From Sphingobacteriaceae bacterium (GTDB taxonomy: Bacteria > Bacteroidota > Bacteroidia > B-17B0 > Aurantibacillaceae): a DNA stretch of 63,612 bases. The position numbers were made by a program, and so were the translations under genes. The notes under the pieces were generated by a model. That model saw nothing but the letters and a program-made list of their open reading frames with translations. It searched no databases and was not told the origin of the DNA. Positions 40,394-50,218 of this stretch are shown here, in pieces (position 1 is the stretch's first letter; every line of letters starts with the position of its first letter). The stretch is taken from contig JAHEYC010000008.1 of NCBI GenBank assembly GCA_023251775.1, forward strand, positions 1-63,612. Direction: 5' to 3'.

Positions 40394-41506
40394 ATGCGAG
40401 CACTGTATCTTATATGTTTTATCTTATGTAACGTTTGCTCTTTTTCTCAAGGAGGAAAACAATCGCTTATTGTTGTTCATGTGGAAGTTCCGGTAAAAGC
40501 AGAATTCAAACAAAAAATATATTCGTACCATTTTTTGAACGGACATTTTACAGGACGTGAAGAAATACTAACGGTGAATGGAAAACAAGGCGGGAAGGAT
40601 TATATACGAACAGATCTTGGTCCTTGCACCACATACAAAGATCGCTATATGATCACCAGCATTGGCAACATCATTGACTTGAAAGATAAAAAGATCTTAT
40701 TTGATGGAAGAGCAAATTTGGTAAGATGCAGTGGCGACAGTGCGATATTTTATACGAATGATTTTGCAAAAGGAAAATTTTATTCGGTGTATAATTTTAA
40801 AACACATACTTACGGTGAAGTAAAAAATCTAACGTTCAAAGCAAAATTAGGACAAGATGTAGAGTATGATAAAACAACAATGCCCATCAAACTAAATTTG
40901 TATCCACAAAATAAACCAAAAGTTGAATTAGTAAAAGATGCAGGTTATGGACAAATAACCAAAGACGGAAAAATTCCTGATCCTCCCATGTGGTGGATAG
41001 ATAATTCCACTTTTATTTACACACATTACAATAAAGAAAATACTGAAGTTAGTTTTTACAAAGTGAACGCTGATTCAAAAAATGCCACATTGATGGCCAA
41101 GATCCCATTTAAACCGGGAAATCAAGCACCCGTTGTTACAAAGGAAGATAAATATGTTACCACTTTGAATTACGGAGATAAAATGATATTGATAAATTCA
41201 AAAAATGATAAAGTGGAAGAAATGAGTTTTACCTATCCGCTTTATGGTTTTGCGGCGGAAGTAAAATCAACACCGCAAGGACGCAGGATATTATTAGCCA
41301 ACAACAATAAAGAATTAGGAAAATATCCTTTCCAATTAAAGAATTTCAAGAGCGGCGAAAATACAGTTGCGCTCGTAAAAGAAATGATCGTAGGCACCGA
41401 AAGTTACCAGCAAGGCATGGCCGTTTGGAACTACGAACAAATGAAATTTGAAAAGGTAGATGCTGATGAAGTATTGACCCTTGTTGGATGGATCAACGAA
41501 CAATAA
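40394..41506 (+). CDS. Secreted protein of unknown function (possible beta-propeller)
   Basis: 370 residues from the ATG at 40394 (MRALYLICFILCNVCSFSQ signal peptide); a longer reading from 40370 overlaps the aminopeptidase gene and is unlikely. The mature protein is rich in repeating strand patterns (ITSIGNIIDLKDKKILFDG, SGDSAIFYTNDFAKGKFYSV, WIDNSTFIYTHYN) suggesting a beta-propeller-like fold, but I cannot assign a family. It is almost certainly co-transcribed with the aminopeptidase upstream and msrC downstream (one-base gaps). Confidence 0.65.
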   Translation: MRALYLICFILCNVCSFSQGGKQSLIVVHVEVPVKAEFKQKIYSYHFLNGHFTGREEILTVNGKQGGKDYIRTDLGPCTTYKDRYMITSIGNIIDLKDKKILFDGRANLVRCSGDSAIFYTNDFAKGKFYSVYNFKTHTYGEVKNLTFKAKLGQDVEYDKTTMPIKLNLYPQNKPKVELVKDAGYGQITKDGKIPDPPMWWIDNSTFIYTHYNKENTEVSFYKVNADSKNATLMAKIPFKPGNQAPVVTKEDKYVTTLNYGDKMILINSKNDKVEEMSFTYPLYGFAAEVKSTPQGRRILLANNNKELGKYPFQLKNFKSGENTVALVKEMIVGTESYQQGMAVWNYEQMKFEKVDADEVLTLVGWINEQ

Positions 41507-41507
41507 A

Positions 41508-41981
41508 ATGACGGAACACATCCACATTAACGCCGCCACCAAAGCCGAAAAATACAAACAACTTTATCCTCAGGTAAAAGCTTTACTTGAAGGAGAAAAA
41601 GATCTTATTGCCAATATGGCCAATATGTGTTCGGCTTTAAAATATGGCATGGATTTTTTTTGGGTAGGTTTTTATTTGGTAAAAGATAACGAATTAGTTC
41701 TTGGTCCATTTCAAGGAACGGTTGCCTGCACACGCATTGCAAAAGGAAATGGTGTTTGCGGGAAAGCTTGGGAATTAAATGATATTATTATTGTGGATGA
41801 TGTAGATCAATTTCCCGGACATATTGCTTGCAGTGCACTTTCAAAGTCGGAAATAGTTTTACCCGTTCGCGATAAGAATAAAAACATCATTGCCATTTTA
41901 GATGTTGATAGTGATGAGTATTCGAGTTTTGATAGAGTTGATGAGGAGTGGTTGACGAAGATCGTTGGATTGCTCGAATAA
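41508..41981 (+). CDS. msrC: Free methionine-(R)-sulfoxide reductase (GAF domain)
   Basis: 157 residues from the ATG at 41508, one base after the upstream stop. A single GAF domain carries the three cysteines of fRMsr enzymes: Cys74 (VACTRIAKG), Cys84 (GVCGKAW) and Cys108 (HIACSALSKSEIVLPV). Their spacing equals that of the E. coli enzyme (84, 94 and 118). It should reduce free methionine-R-sulfoxide in the cytoplasm as part of oxidative-damage repair. A palindrome follows the stop in the convergent gap to the DUF1684 gene. Confidence 0.92.
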   Translation: MTEHIHINAATKAEKYKQLYPQVKALLEGEKDLIANMANMCSALKYGMDFFWVGFYLVKDNELVLGPFQGTVACTRIAKGNGVCGKAWELNDIIIVDDVDQFPGHIACSALSKSEIVLPVRDKNKNIIAILDVDSDEYSSFDRVDEEWLTKIVGLLE

Positions 41982-41983
41982 TT

Positions 41984-42071
41984 TTAACCACGAAAAACAC
42001 TAAACTTTTACACGAAATGCACGAAATCCTTTTGTGGCTTTCGTGTCCGCTTTCGTGTCTTTAGTGGTTAA
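41984..42071. repeat. Palindromic intergenic repeat, AACCACGAA variant
   Basis: TTAACCACGAAAAACAC at the left is mirrored by GTGTCTTTAGTGGTTAA at the right; inside, ACACGAAATGCACGAAA pairs with TTTCGTGT repeats. It fills the convergent gap between msrC and the DUF1684 gene, within six bases of both stops. Confidence 0.85.
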
Positions 42072-42077
42072 ATATGC

Positions 42078-42676
42078 CTAATTCTTCACGCCAGCTTTTA
42101 TCTTTGCATTCACAAAATTTTCCAGCGGCGGTATTGGGCAATTCCACCCATTATGCGAATACGCGCAATACGGTTGATAGCATAAATTAAAATCGATGAT
42201 CATTGTATTTGCATCTGTAATTTCAAGATCAATGTATCGTCCGCCCCCATACGTTTCGTTATTACTTGTAAGATCGGTAAAAGGCAAGAACACTAATTTA
42301 GCTACTCCGGCTTTTTGATATCGGCCATTCGGTATAATATCAAAGAATGTTTTTTACCGTCTAATTTAAAATTTGCTTTGGCGTATTTTATATAACGTTT
42401 CTTTTTACCGCTCGAGGTTAAAAAAATAACGGTATCTAATTGATCAAGTTTTTCGAGCTGTGCAACAACCCTACATTTTAAATTGATGGGGAAATGATGA
42501 ATGCCTTCAAAATCTTTTCGTTCAGTTCTTGCCAAAGGAGTTGTGGTTGAATCGAGGTAGAACTTTACGAGTTTTTCTTGTTCGATCTTGATGTACTTAA
42601 TAACACTATCCTTTTTTTCTTGCGCCAAAACAGTAAAAGAAATTGCTAAACATAAAAAAAGGTAGTTCGTTCGCAT
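42078..42676 (-). pseudogene. DUF1684 protein gene broken by a single-base frameshift
   Basis: Two adjacent minus-strand frames together make one DUF1684 protein. The upstream part (42676-42302) has a signal peptide and the N-terminal half (RTERKDFEGIHHFPINLKC), then runs off family after LYRMADIKK into PE-stop. The downstream part (ending 42078) has the C-terminal half (FLPFTDLTSNNETYGGGRYI, then CAYSHNGWNCPIPPLEN). Adding one A to the five-A run (plus-strand T5 at 42312-42316) restores a continuous reading IKKAGVAKLVFLPFTD. This could be a real mutation, programmed slippage or an assembly error. The function of DUF1684 is unknown. Confidence 0.8.
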
Positions 42677-42709
42677 GAGAACAAATCTACCTCTTTTTAT
42701 TTAATTATG

Positions 42710-45700
42710 TTACTTATTTACTTGCACTCTCACACCCTCACTATGACTAGTAAATTCCGGCGCATACATACATTGAATAGTTGTTACACCATTACTAAAA
42801 TCGCCGTAGTGATTCACAAACAATACATATTCAAACACAAAGGTTCCTTTGTATAAATGCGGGAAGAAGAAATTGGTTGCAGCATCTTTTGTGCTTTCAA
42901 AATAACCTAAACCATCTTGCCATTTATACTGACTAAACACATTCACCGGCTCAAATCCACTGGCGCGCATATCTTTCATGTGAACGTAATCCATATCTCT
43001 GTCAACGCGTAATTCGATGCGCACTTTTATTTTATCCCCCAGTTTTAATTTGGTGGCAGCAGTAATTGGTTCAATAACGGGACCTGAAGCCGTGTTTTTT
43101 TGCAAGAACAATTGTTTCTTCAACTTCAACGGCGTTTCGTGCGGTGTTATTTTATCTAACTGTTCAAAATATTGCCAGTAAACTGCACCATAACTTACAC
43201 CAACATCTTTTTTGATAACCTTTACTTTACCCATTGATGGTTTAATATCAGCACCAGTCCATGTTTTTTTGAAATACCCTGTGCCTGGCTCTACTTTGAT
43301 ACTTGGATCTGTTTTTGGATCTAATTTAATATCACCTACATGAATTTCAACATTTGGTTCTGTACTTAACCAATCGGTTCCTTTAAGTAACATGGCATAC
43401 ACAGCTTCCGTAGTTGCACGTGTTGTTCCCCAATGTTGTGTTTGTTTACTTTTCACCAACCAAGTTTTCAGATCATCAACGGCTTTAGTATCATTGTTCA
43501 CTTCATCAAATGCTTCTATCATTAAAGCCTGCATTTCAATTGGGGCTTCGTACCAGTAATAGCCATAATTCTCTTTCCAATACATTCCCATCTCTTCGCT
43601 GTTCAAACTATTTTCTTTCAGCGACTTTAAAATATCCTTCGGCGTTTTAAGATCTTTATCTCTGTGCAAAGTTAATGCGATCATACCTTGCATATAACGG
43701 GAGTTTGACAACCAATACGTTTTTTCTTGCTTTTTATAATAGTCTGTAAATTCTTTATTGCGTTTATCCAATTCAATTTCGGGGAAGAAACTGCGCATGT
43801 ACAAATACTGAATAGCCATGTAACTCAAATTATTTTTGTTTTGATAATCCGTTACGTGTTTTTTAACCCACTCATATTCCTCACGCATGCGATTATCGCA
43901 ATACCTTACAGCTTGATACATCATGCTCCATACTTCTGAATTATCTTTTGCTTTTATCACACCAAGTTTATCTAGATGGCCAAAGCCGCTGCAAATATGT
44001 TGAGTGATATACCAATCATCCGGTCCACCTTCGAACCACCAAAAACCACCATTAGGCGTTTGTGCCTTTTTTAATTTTTTGAATGCGCGCGCTTGTTCAT
44101 TGCTCATGGTGTTAAGATCAAATAATAAAGCCACACGTTTTTTATTCTCACTTTCATTTTGCGCTTGTAATACCCAAGGCGTTTCCTCCAAGATCAAGGC
44201 TTTTAATTCCTGATTCTTTTGCAAATTAGATAAGAAGGCATCAGGACTTTGTGTTTTCCAAGATTCAAACACCGCTTTAATTTTTGGTTTTGAATTTACA
44301 ACATACGTTGCTAAACTATTGGCATAATAACGCGCAAAGGTTTGCTCGGCACATTCGTAAGGATATTCCATGATATACGGTAAAGCCTGAACAGCATACC
44401 AAGCAGGATTTGCCGTGAACTCCAATGTATACGCATGATTTTTTAATGTTGTTGAATTTCCATTTTGATTAATGAACTTTGTAAAATTAAATTCCTTTGT
44501 TTGATTACTGCGAATTGGTAAAGGCATACTTTCGGTCACCAACATTCTATTTGTAAGAACAGGAATTACCATTTCTTCTCCATCAGAAAAATTACCGGCC
44601 TTGGCAACGATCTTATATTTGATCGCTGAAACACTTTCAGGAATATTCAAGGTCCACTCCACCGAAGTGCTTTGTCCTTTTTTAACCGTAAAATCTCTCC
44701 AACCGATCGTTGGGAATTTTCCACTCAATGCTTCGATGATACTGAATGATATTTCCTTATCGGTTAATGCATCATATAATTTTAATTCTGCATTTCCGGT
44801 TAACTCTTTATCCGAAAGATTTGCGATCTTAGAAATAAAGATGATCTTATCATTCTCTCTAAAGAAGCGTGGTTGATTTGGCTGCACCATCAATTCCTTT
44901 TGCGTGATCACTTCTTTGGTATACTGACCAACTTTAAGATCCTTAGTATGCGCCAAACCTTGCAATTTCCATTTGGTCAAACTTTCGGGGATCGTAAATT
45001 TAATTACCGTTTCTCCTTTATCATTTGTAGTTAGATTCGGGAAAAAGAAAGCTGTTTCATTAAAATTACTTCTTGCTTTTACACTTCCCAGATCCTCTTT
45101 ACCATTCTTTCCTTCACCACCCATACCGCCAACTAATCCTGTAGTAGTTGTTTCATCTCCCGCCATATTTCCATCAGGTTCGCTTTGTCCGGGTTTATTT
45201 GCCGATTTTTTTGCAAACTCTCCATTCTTCGACCTTGTTACATTCTTATCTTTACCACCCGACGATTCTTTTTCTTCCATTGGCATAGCAGCGCTTTCTG
45301 AAACTGCATCCATGGTCTTCATATCAGAATCTTCATAATACTGTTTTGATCTTCCTCCTCTATAGTGATAACTGTAAAAATTCAAACCAAAATAATTCAA
45401 GTAATCATAATACCTACTCGGAATACTTACATAACCACGTGTTACATTGTTTAACTCGGTTGAATTATTTACTTGTTCTGCTTTTGAATACCAATTATAA
45501 CGCGTGTAAAAACTGTTGTAAATGTAAAACGACCAATAGCTAGGCGCAAACGCATCCAAACTTGCGTCGTACATGCTCGTTAATAATTCGGCCGCTTGCT
45601 TATCGCCTTTTTTATCTTTGATAACGATCTTCCATTCTTCTTGTTGACCGGGCAATAATTTATTACGGAATGTTTCAAATTGTATATCGAGTTCTTTGTT

Positions 45701-48700
45701 GGTGAATGGAACGGTGATAACATTACTGAAATTATAAAAGCGATTGTATTTTACGAATGATGTATGATAAGAAATATTTCCTCTGTCCTCTTCTTTTACA
45801 TCAATGGTAACAGGACTCAAAGAGGCTGCTTGAAACTGACTGAACGCTAATTTTCCCTGACGTTCTACTTCAAACATATACGTTACTTTATCGTGCGCAG
45901 AAGCTAAAACAAAATTTACTTTCTCGCCGGGCTCGGCATTTGCTTTTGGCGCATAGAACCAAGCCGGTAAAACTTCGGGCATAATGGTGCTTGCATTATC
46001 ATATAAGGTAAAATATTGAAATGCTTTTATGCTTTCGCCAAATTTATCTTTACAATTGGCTTCTATCATATAAACGCCGGGTTTCAAATTCTTAAGATCT
46101 GCACTTAGATCATATTCTGTTTTTGTTCCGGTGTCGAATGTCTTTTCAAATTGTTTATCTTTTTCCCATTTGAATTTATTTAATTCATCGGCGTAAAGAT
46201 CATTCGGAAATGTTTTGTAATAATCTTCTTTTGAAAGTGTATGCCTATCGGGTTGCGACCATAAACGCGAACGGAATGCTCTATCGGATTGTTTTAATTT
46301 ATAGATCGTAAAATTCCCTTTAGCAGCTTCGGCCACACCATTTAAATTAGTGGTGATAATGTTGATGGGTTTAATCGCTTTTTGATCGATAATTGCATCG
46401 TTAGAGATATTTAGTTGCAAAGATTGATATCCCACAGTAACATAACTTGATGTTGAATGTGTTTCACCATTAATGTCTGTTACATCGGCTAAAATTTGAT
46501 ATTGGTACGTGGCCTGACTTTCTTTACTTACGGATTCATCGGACGAAGCTTTGAATTTGATAATGTACGAACCTGTATCATTGGTGAGCGTTTCTCCATT
46601 TAAGATCTCAACATCTCCACCGCGATTATAATATGGTCTGTACCACCACCACCAATATGGATAATTTACTTTTCGTACCACACGATACGAAACTTTTGCG
46701 CCATCGATCACATTTCCGGCATACGCTTTTGCTTTTCCTGTAACGGTGATCTCATCATTAATTTTGAATGAACCTTTTACGGGATCAAAATCAGTTTCAA
46801 ATTTCGGACGTTTATATTCTTCTACTCTAATGTATGCTGTGCCATGTCCGTCGGTAATATGCATTTGCCCTGTCATTAATCCTTGCGGCGCAGTGAACGA
46901 ACCGTTGATAGATCCGTATTCATTCGATGTTAATTCTAACGAAGATACTTTTTGATAATTAGCATCATAAAACGTTACACTCACAGGATAATTTGGTTTT
47001 ATCACAGGATTCTTTCCATTTTTTGTTTCAAGAATGATTCCTTTGAAATAAACTAATTGGCCCGGACGATAAATTGCTCTATCGGTAAAAAAATGCGTTG
47101 TAATAGTTGTATAATCATTATTGCCCGGCTTGTAGGTATAGTATGAATTGTTGTTGAAGTAATTATCCTCACCATCTATCAATTCCAAATAAAAACTATT
47201 ATCGTTGTATTTATCTTTTGGTTTAATGGTACACAAACCTTTTTCGTTGGTCTTTAAAAGATCACCCTTAGTGTATTTATAATCACGCGTTCCATAATCG
47301 TAGGTCTCGTGCCACACTTGTACCGAAATATTTTTTAATGCTTCGCCGGTTTGACGATGTAAGGCATAAATATCGTAAGAGCCATCATCTTCGCGGCGAC
47401 GTTCCATTGTTGTGATATTTGAGATAACACATTGCGCATACGACACTAAATTATTTCCGTATTTAAAATCAGGATTTAAGGATGTTATCACAATATAATG
47501 TCCAAACTGTAATTCCGGCATTTTGATCTCTACCTGATGTTTTTGATGATCCTTATCATCTTCAATAGCTTGTTCAAAAACTTTTACGGATGGAAGACTG
47601 TTTAGTGCATTATATAATTTCTCGCCCCATTCCTTACGATAGATCTTGCGCAATTCTTGATGCGACGTTTTTACAATTTTGAAATATAATTTATTAATGT
47701 TGGTTGAACTCACCAAAGCGCGAAATGGTTTTGACGGTTCGTTAACTTCTTCAAGAGTTAAGTTCAGCGATTTTGATTCGATCTGATAGATTAAATTCTG
47801 ACATTCCTTAGCGCCGTAAGTTGCAGGCATTTTTTTAATAGCGGCTTCACAAATCTCTTTTGCTGTTTTTCTGTGCCATTTAAAATTATCGCCCTGTAAT
47901 GGATCATACTCATTGGCCTTATTATTATACCAAGTTGCAATTCTATGATCAATTTCGGTTGAACGCGGATGTGCGCTGTAAGTTTGCTGCAATCCTTTTA
48001 AAGCAGTAAGATACAGTGTGTCTTTTTTAGGATGTTGTGTATTCCCATAGATATAATCCAAACGATACAGATCTGCATCGATCAACGCATCCGGATTTTT
48101 ATCATTCAAATGAAAATTGATAAGGTCTTGAATGATCTGTAATGCAAAATATTTTGTTTCTAAACTATCCGAAGGATTGGTGAGTTTTAATTTGGTGAAC
48201 TCACTGGCTGGCGCTAAAAATCCTGCATCGTTGATATTAAAACGCGTGGCAGGTCGTTGCACATCAGGTTCTGTATTTGCCATAAATACCAAAGCACGAT
48301 GCGCTAAAAAATCGTAAAGCGTTGGACGCCACTCGCGGCATTCGGCTGTTCCTTTGTAAATTACTTCATCAAATACATCCACGCGTGTTGCTTTTAAACT
48401 ATCTACATTCTTTAAACTCTCTTTGTAATTTTTAATAACAGCGTAGGTAATTGTTTTAAGGTCCCATGTAGAAATATCTTCGTTCTTAAATCCTACAGTT
48501 TGGGTACGGTTGTAAAATTTCCAACGGTTATTATTAAAATATTGCCAATACGCATCGGCCAATACACTTTGCAGAACAGGTTTAACGGGAAACTTTGCTT
48601 TTTCAACTTCAACACTTAATTCGTTGATATTTTTTTCGAGCGAGAATTCTTCTTTGTACTGTTTGTACTTCATGCGATTGATAACCGCTTTCACTAATTG

Positions 48701-48937
48701 AGGCGCGTTATTATCCGTTTTTGCTTTTTCGTAAATTGCCTCAACGATCTTTAAAGCACTTTCGGTCAATCCTTTGCCTTCGCAACTGTCTACACGTTTC
48801 CAAAGTTTTTCATAGGAATCATTTTTACCGTAACTTATTGATTTGATGGAGTTATAAGGATTGAAAAATAATGGGAGTGTAAATACTACCCCTCCTAAAA
48901 ACAACAGAATAATGCTTAAAATCGACTTCTTTTCCAT
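42710..48937 (-). CDS. Alpha-2-macroglobulin family protein (2075 residues)
   Basis: The largest gene in the window. The N-terminus has a hydrophobic signal/anchor (ILSIILLFLGGVVFTLPLFF). A helical region (about residues 35-400) precedes a run of MG domains (HFFTDRAIYRPGQLVYFKGI is the conserved MG entry), then an acidic Gly/Ser linker (about 1215-1290), then the ANATO-less A2M core (LTTNDKGETVIKFTIPESLT). The thioester motif is Cys1529-Ala-Glu-Gln1532 within YPYECAEQTF. Bacterial A2M proteins trap attacking proteases by covalent capture. No penicillin-binding protein 1C gene, a frequent partner, is adjacent. Length is typical of Bacteroidota A2Ms. Confidence 0.92.
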   Translation of the reverse strand: MEKKSILSIILLFLGGVVFTLPLFFNPYNSIKSISYGKNDSYEKLWKRVDSCEGKGLTESALKIVEAIYEKAKTDNNAPQLVKAVINRMKYKQYKEEFSLEKNINELSVEVEKAKFPVKPVLQSVLADAYWQYFNNNRWKFYNRTQTVGFKNEDISTWDLKTITYAVIKNYKESLKNVDSLKATRVDVFDEVIYKGTAECREWRPTLYDFLAHRALVFMANTEPDVQRPATRFNINDAGFLAPASEFTKLKLTNPSDSLETKYFALQIIQDLINFHLNDKNPDALIDADLYRLDYIYGNTQHPKKDTLYLTALKGLQQTYSAHPRSTEIDHRIATWYNNKANEYDPLQGDNFKWHRKTAKEICEAAIKKMPATYGAKECQNLIYQIESKSLNLTLEEVNEPSKPFRALVSSTNINKLYFKIVKTSHQELRKIYRKEWGEKLYNALNSLPSVKVFEQAIEDDKDHQKHQVEIKMPELQFGHYIVITSLNPDFKYGNNLVSYAQCVISNITTMERRREDDGSYDIYALHRQTGEALKNISVQVWHETYDYGTRDYKYTKGDLLKTNEKGLCTIKPKDKYNDNSFYLELIDGEDNYFNNNSYYTYKPGNNDYTTITTHFFTDRAIYRPGQLVYFKGIILETKNGKNPVIKPNYPVSVTFYDANYQKVSSLELTSNEYGSINGSFTAPQGLMTGQMHITDGHGTAYIRVEEYKRPKFETDFDPVKGSFKINDEITVTGKAKAYAGNVIDGAKVSYRVVRKVNYPYWWWWYRPYYNRGGDVEILNGETLTNDTGSYIIKFKASSDESVSKESQATYQYQILADVTDINGETHSTSSYVTVGYQSLQLNISNDAIIDQKAIKPINIITTNLNGVAEAAKGNFTIYKLKQSDRAFRSRLWSQPDRHTLSKEDYYKTFPNDLYADELNKFKWEKDKQFEKTFDTGTKTEYDLSADLKNLKPGVYMIEANCKDKFGESIKAFQYFTLYDNASTIMPEVLPAWFYAPKANAEPGEKVNFVLASAHDKVTYMFEVERQGKLAFSQFQAASLSPVTIDVKEEDRGNISYHTSFVKYNRFYNFSNVITVPFTNKELDIQFETFRNKLLPGQQEEWKIVIKDKKGDKQAAELLTSMYDASLDAFAPSYWSFYIYNSFYTRYNWYSKAEQVNNSTELNNVTRGYVSIPSRYYDYLNYFGLNFYSYHYRGGRSKQYYEDSDMKTMDAVSESAAMPMEEKESSGGKDKNVTRSKNGEFAKKSANKPGQSEPDGNMAGDETTTTGLVGGMGGEGKNGKEDLGSVKARSNFNETAFFFPNLTTNDKGETVIKFTIPESLTKWKLQGLAHTKDLKVGQYTKEVITQKELMVQPNQPRFFRENDKIIFISKIANLSDKELTGNAELKLYDALTDKEISFSIIEALSGKFPTIGWRDFTVKKGQSTSVEWTLNIPESVSAIKYKIVAKAGNFSDGEEMVIPVLTNRMLVTESMPLPIRSNQTKEFNFTKFINQNGNSTTLKNHAYTLEFTANPAWYAVQALPYIMEYPYECAEQTFARYYANSLATYVVNSKPKIKAVFESWKTQSPDAFLSNLQKNQELKALILEETPWVLQAQNESENKKRVALLFDLNTMSNEQARAFKKLKKAQTPNGGFWWFEGGPDDWYITQHICSGFGHLDKLGVIKAKDNSEVWSMMYQAVRYCDNRMREEYEWVKKHVTDYQNKNNLSYMAIQYLYMRSFFPEIELDKRNKEFTDYYKKQEKTYWLSNSRYMQGMIALTLHRDKDLKTPKDILKSLKENSLNSEEMGMYWKENYGYYWYEAPIEMQALMIEAFDEVNNDTKAVDDLKTWLVKSKQTQHWGTTRATTEAVYAMLLKGTDWLSTEPNVEIHVGDIKLDPKTDPSIKVEPGTGYFKKTWTGADIKPSMGKVKVIKKDVGVSYGAVYWQYFEQLDKITPHETPLKLKKQLFLQKNTASGPVIEPITAATKLKLGDKIKVRIELRVDRDMDYVHMKDMRASGFEPVNVFSQYKWQDGLGYFESTKDAATNFFFPHLYKGTFVFEYVLFVNHYGDFSNGVTTIQCMYAPEFTSHSEGVRVQVNK

Positions 48938-49040
48938 AAAAAATGCTTTATATAAAGATGCGAAAAAAATGTTATTCCATACTTTATTTAATTTTTAAAA
49001 CCCAATAAAAATGGCGACATTTATAACCTTCAACTCTATG

Positions 49041-49694
49041 GTAAACAAGCAATTATATCTTTATTTTTTTACCGCGGCAGCATTATGCTTTTCGTGTAAA
49101 GAAGCATCCGATAAAAAAACAGAAGTAGAAAGTCTGAAGGCTGAAGAAACAGTTATTTGCGAACTCATAAAAAGCAGAGTAATGCTGGAAGACACTACAT
49201 TCAAGTTTAGTATTACGCGAGATACTTTGTGGAGTGCTTATGCTAAAACCAACGATACCTCACGCGTAAAAAAATTTCCTCGCGATATGAGTCAAATGAC
49301 CTTGTGGGAATATGAAGAGTATTATCATAGCTTACATGGCCTTTTCCAAAATGACAAAGTGATCATTAGTGATACATTGTTCAATATTAAGAAAGACTAT
49401 TACGCAAAAAATAAATTATATAAGATGTGTGATTCTATCGTATTCCTTGATCAACCAAACAAACCAAAAGCATGGATGTGCGATTCAACCTCTGCATTAG
49501 TAGCAATAAAAGCCTTGGATTTTTATGAGCGATGGTATTGTAACAAAACCGATGGAAATATCCGAAAAGATGTATTAGCCTATGCTGCCATCGCATTTAA
49601 TTATAAAGTAGAGAAATTCTTACCTTCTTTTTTTGTTTTCAAAAACAAAGAAAGCTATGAATTACTAAGATCAAAAATTCAAACTAAAAAATAA
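49041..49694 (+). CDS. Lipoprotein of unknown function
   Basis: 217 residues from the ATG at 49041 (MVNKQLYLYFFTAAALCFSC, a lipoprotein signal with the Cys at residue 20); the ATG at 49011 adds only an unlikely ten-residue lead. The mature part is charged and mostly helical (EYEEYYHSLHGLFQNDKVII; the pattern WMCDSTSALVAIKALDFYER). I do not recognise a family. It shares a base with the DUF7935 gene downstream, which shares a base with mutA, so the three are probably one operon. Divergent from the A2M gene. Confidence 0.6.
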   Translation, partial: VNKQLYLYFFTAAALCFSCKEASDKKTEVESLKAEETVICELIKSRVMLEDTTFKFSITRDTLWSAYAKTNDTSRVKKFPRDMSQMTLWEYEEYYHSLHGLFQNDKVIISDTLFNIKKDYYAKNKLYKMCDSIVFLDQPNKPKAWMCDSTSALVAIKALDFYERWYCNKTDGNIRKDVLAYAAIAFNYKVEKFLPSFFVFKNKESYELLRSKIQTKK

Positions 49695-50218
49695 TGGAAG
49701 CATTCTTAGAAATACTAAAGATCGTTCTACCGGCAGCAATGGTATTTGTTGCGGCATACATCATTTTAAAAAGTATGTTAGAAAGTGATCAGAAAAAACG
49801 CGAGCACGAACTCAAAAAAAATAATCATAGTGCTGTATTGCCTTTAAAAATTCAAGCGTATGAGCGTTTAGTAATTTACTTAGAACGAATTAATCCAAAT
49901 ACGATGGTAGTTCGCGTTAATAAAAATGGCATGAACGCACATCAGTTACAAGTGGAATTGGTAAAAACGATCAAGTCGGAATACGAACATAATTTATCAC
50001 AACAAATTTATGTGAGTTATGGCTCGTGGGAATTAGTAAAAACCGCCAAAGAAGAACTTATAAAACTCATTAATATTTCTTCTTCCAAAGTTCATCCGGA
50101 TGCTAACAGCAGCGAATTGGCCATGATGATATTGAATATTGCCGCAGGTCTTGAAAAGAAATTACCAAATGATGTAGCCCTTGAATTCATTAAAAGAGAA
50201 GCATCAACGATATTGTAA
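49694..50218 (+). CDS. DUF7935-family membrane-anchored protein
   Basis: 174 residues. One N-terminal membrane helix (IVLPAAMVFVAAYIILKSML), then a cytoplasmic helical domain (AYERLVIYLERINPNTMVVR; LSQQIYVSYGSWELVKTAKE) that matches a family found widely in Bacteroidota next to methylmalonyl-CoA mutase genes, as here. Its role is unknown. The ATG overlaps the upstream TAA (TAATG) and its own TAA overlaps the mutA start, so the three genes are translationally coupled. I rely on memory for the family link. Confidence 0.75.
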   Translation: MEAFLEILKIVLPAAMVFVAAYIILKSMLESDQKKREHELKKNNHSAVLPLKIQAYERLVIYLERINPNTMVVRVNKNGMNAHQLQVELVKTIKSEYEHNLSQQIYVSYGSWELVKTAKEELIKLINISSSKVHPDANSSELAMMILNIAAGLEKKLPNDVALEFIKREASTIL

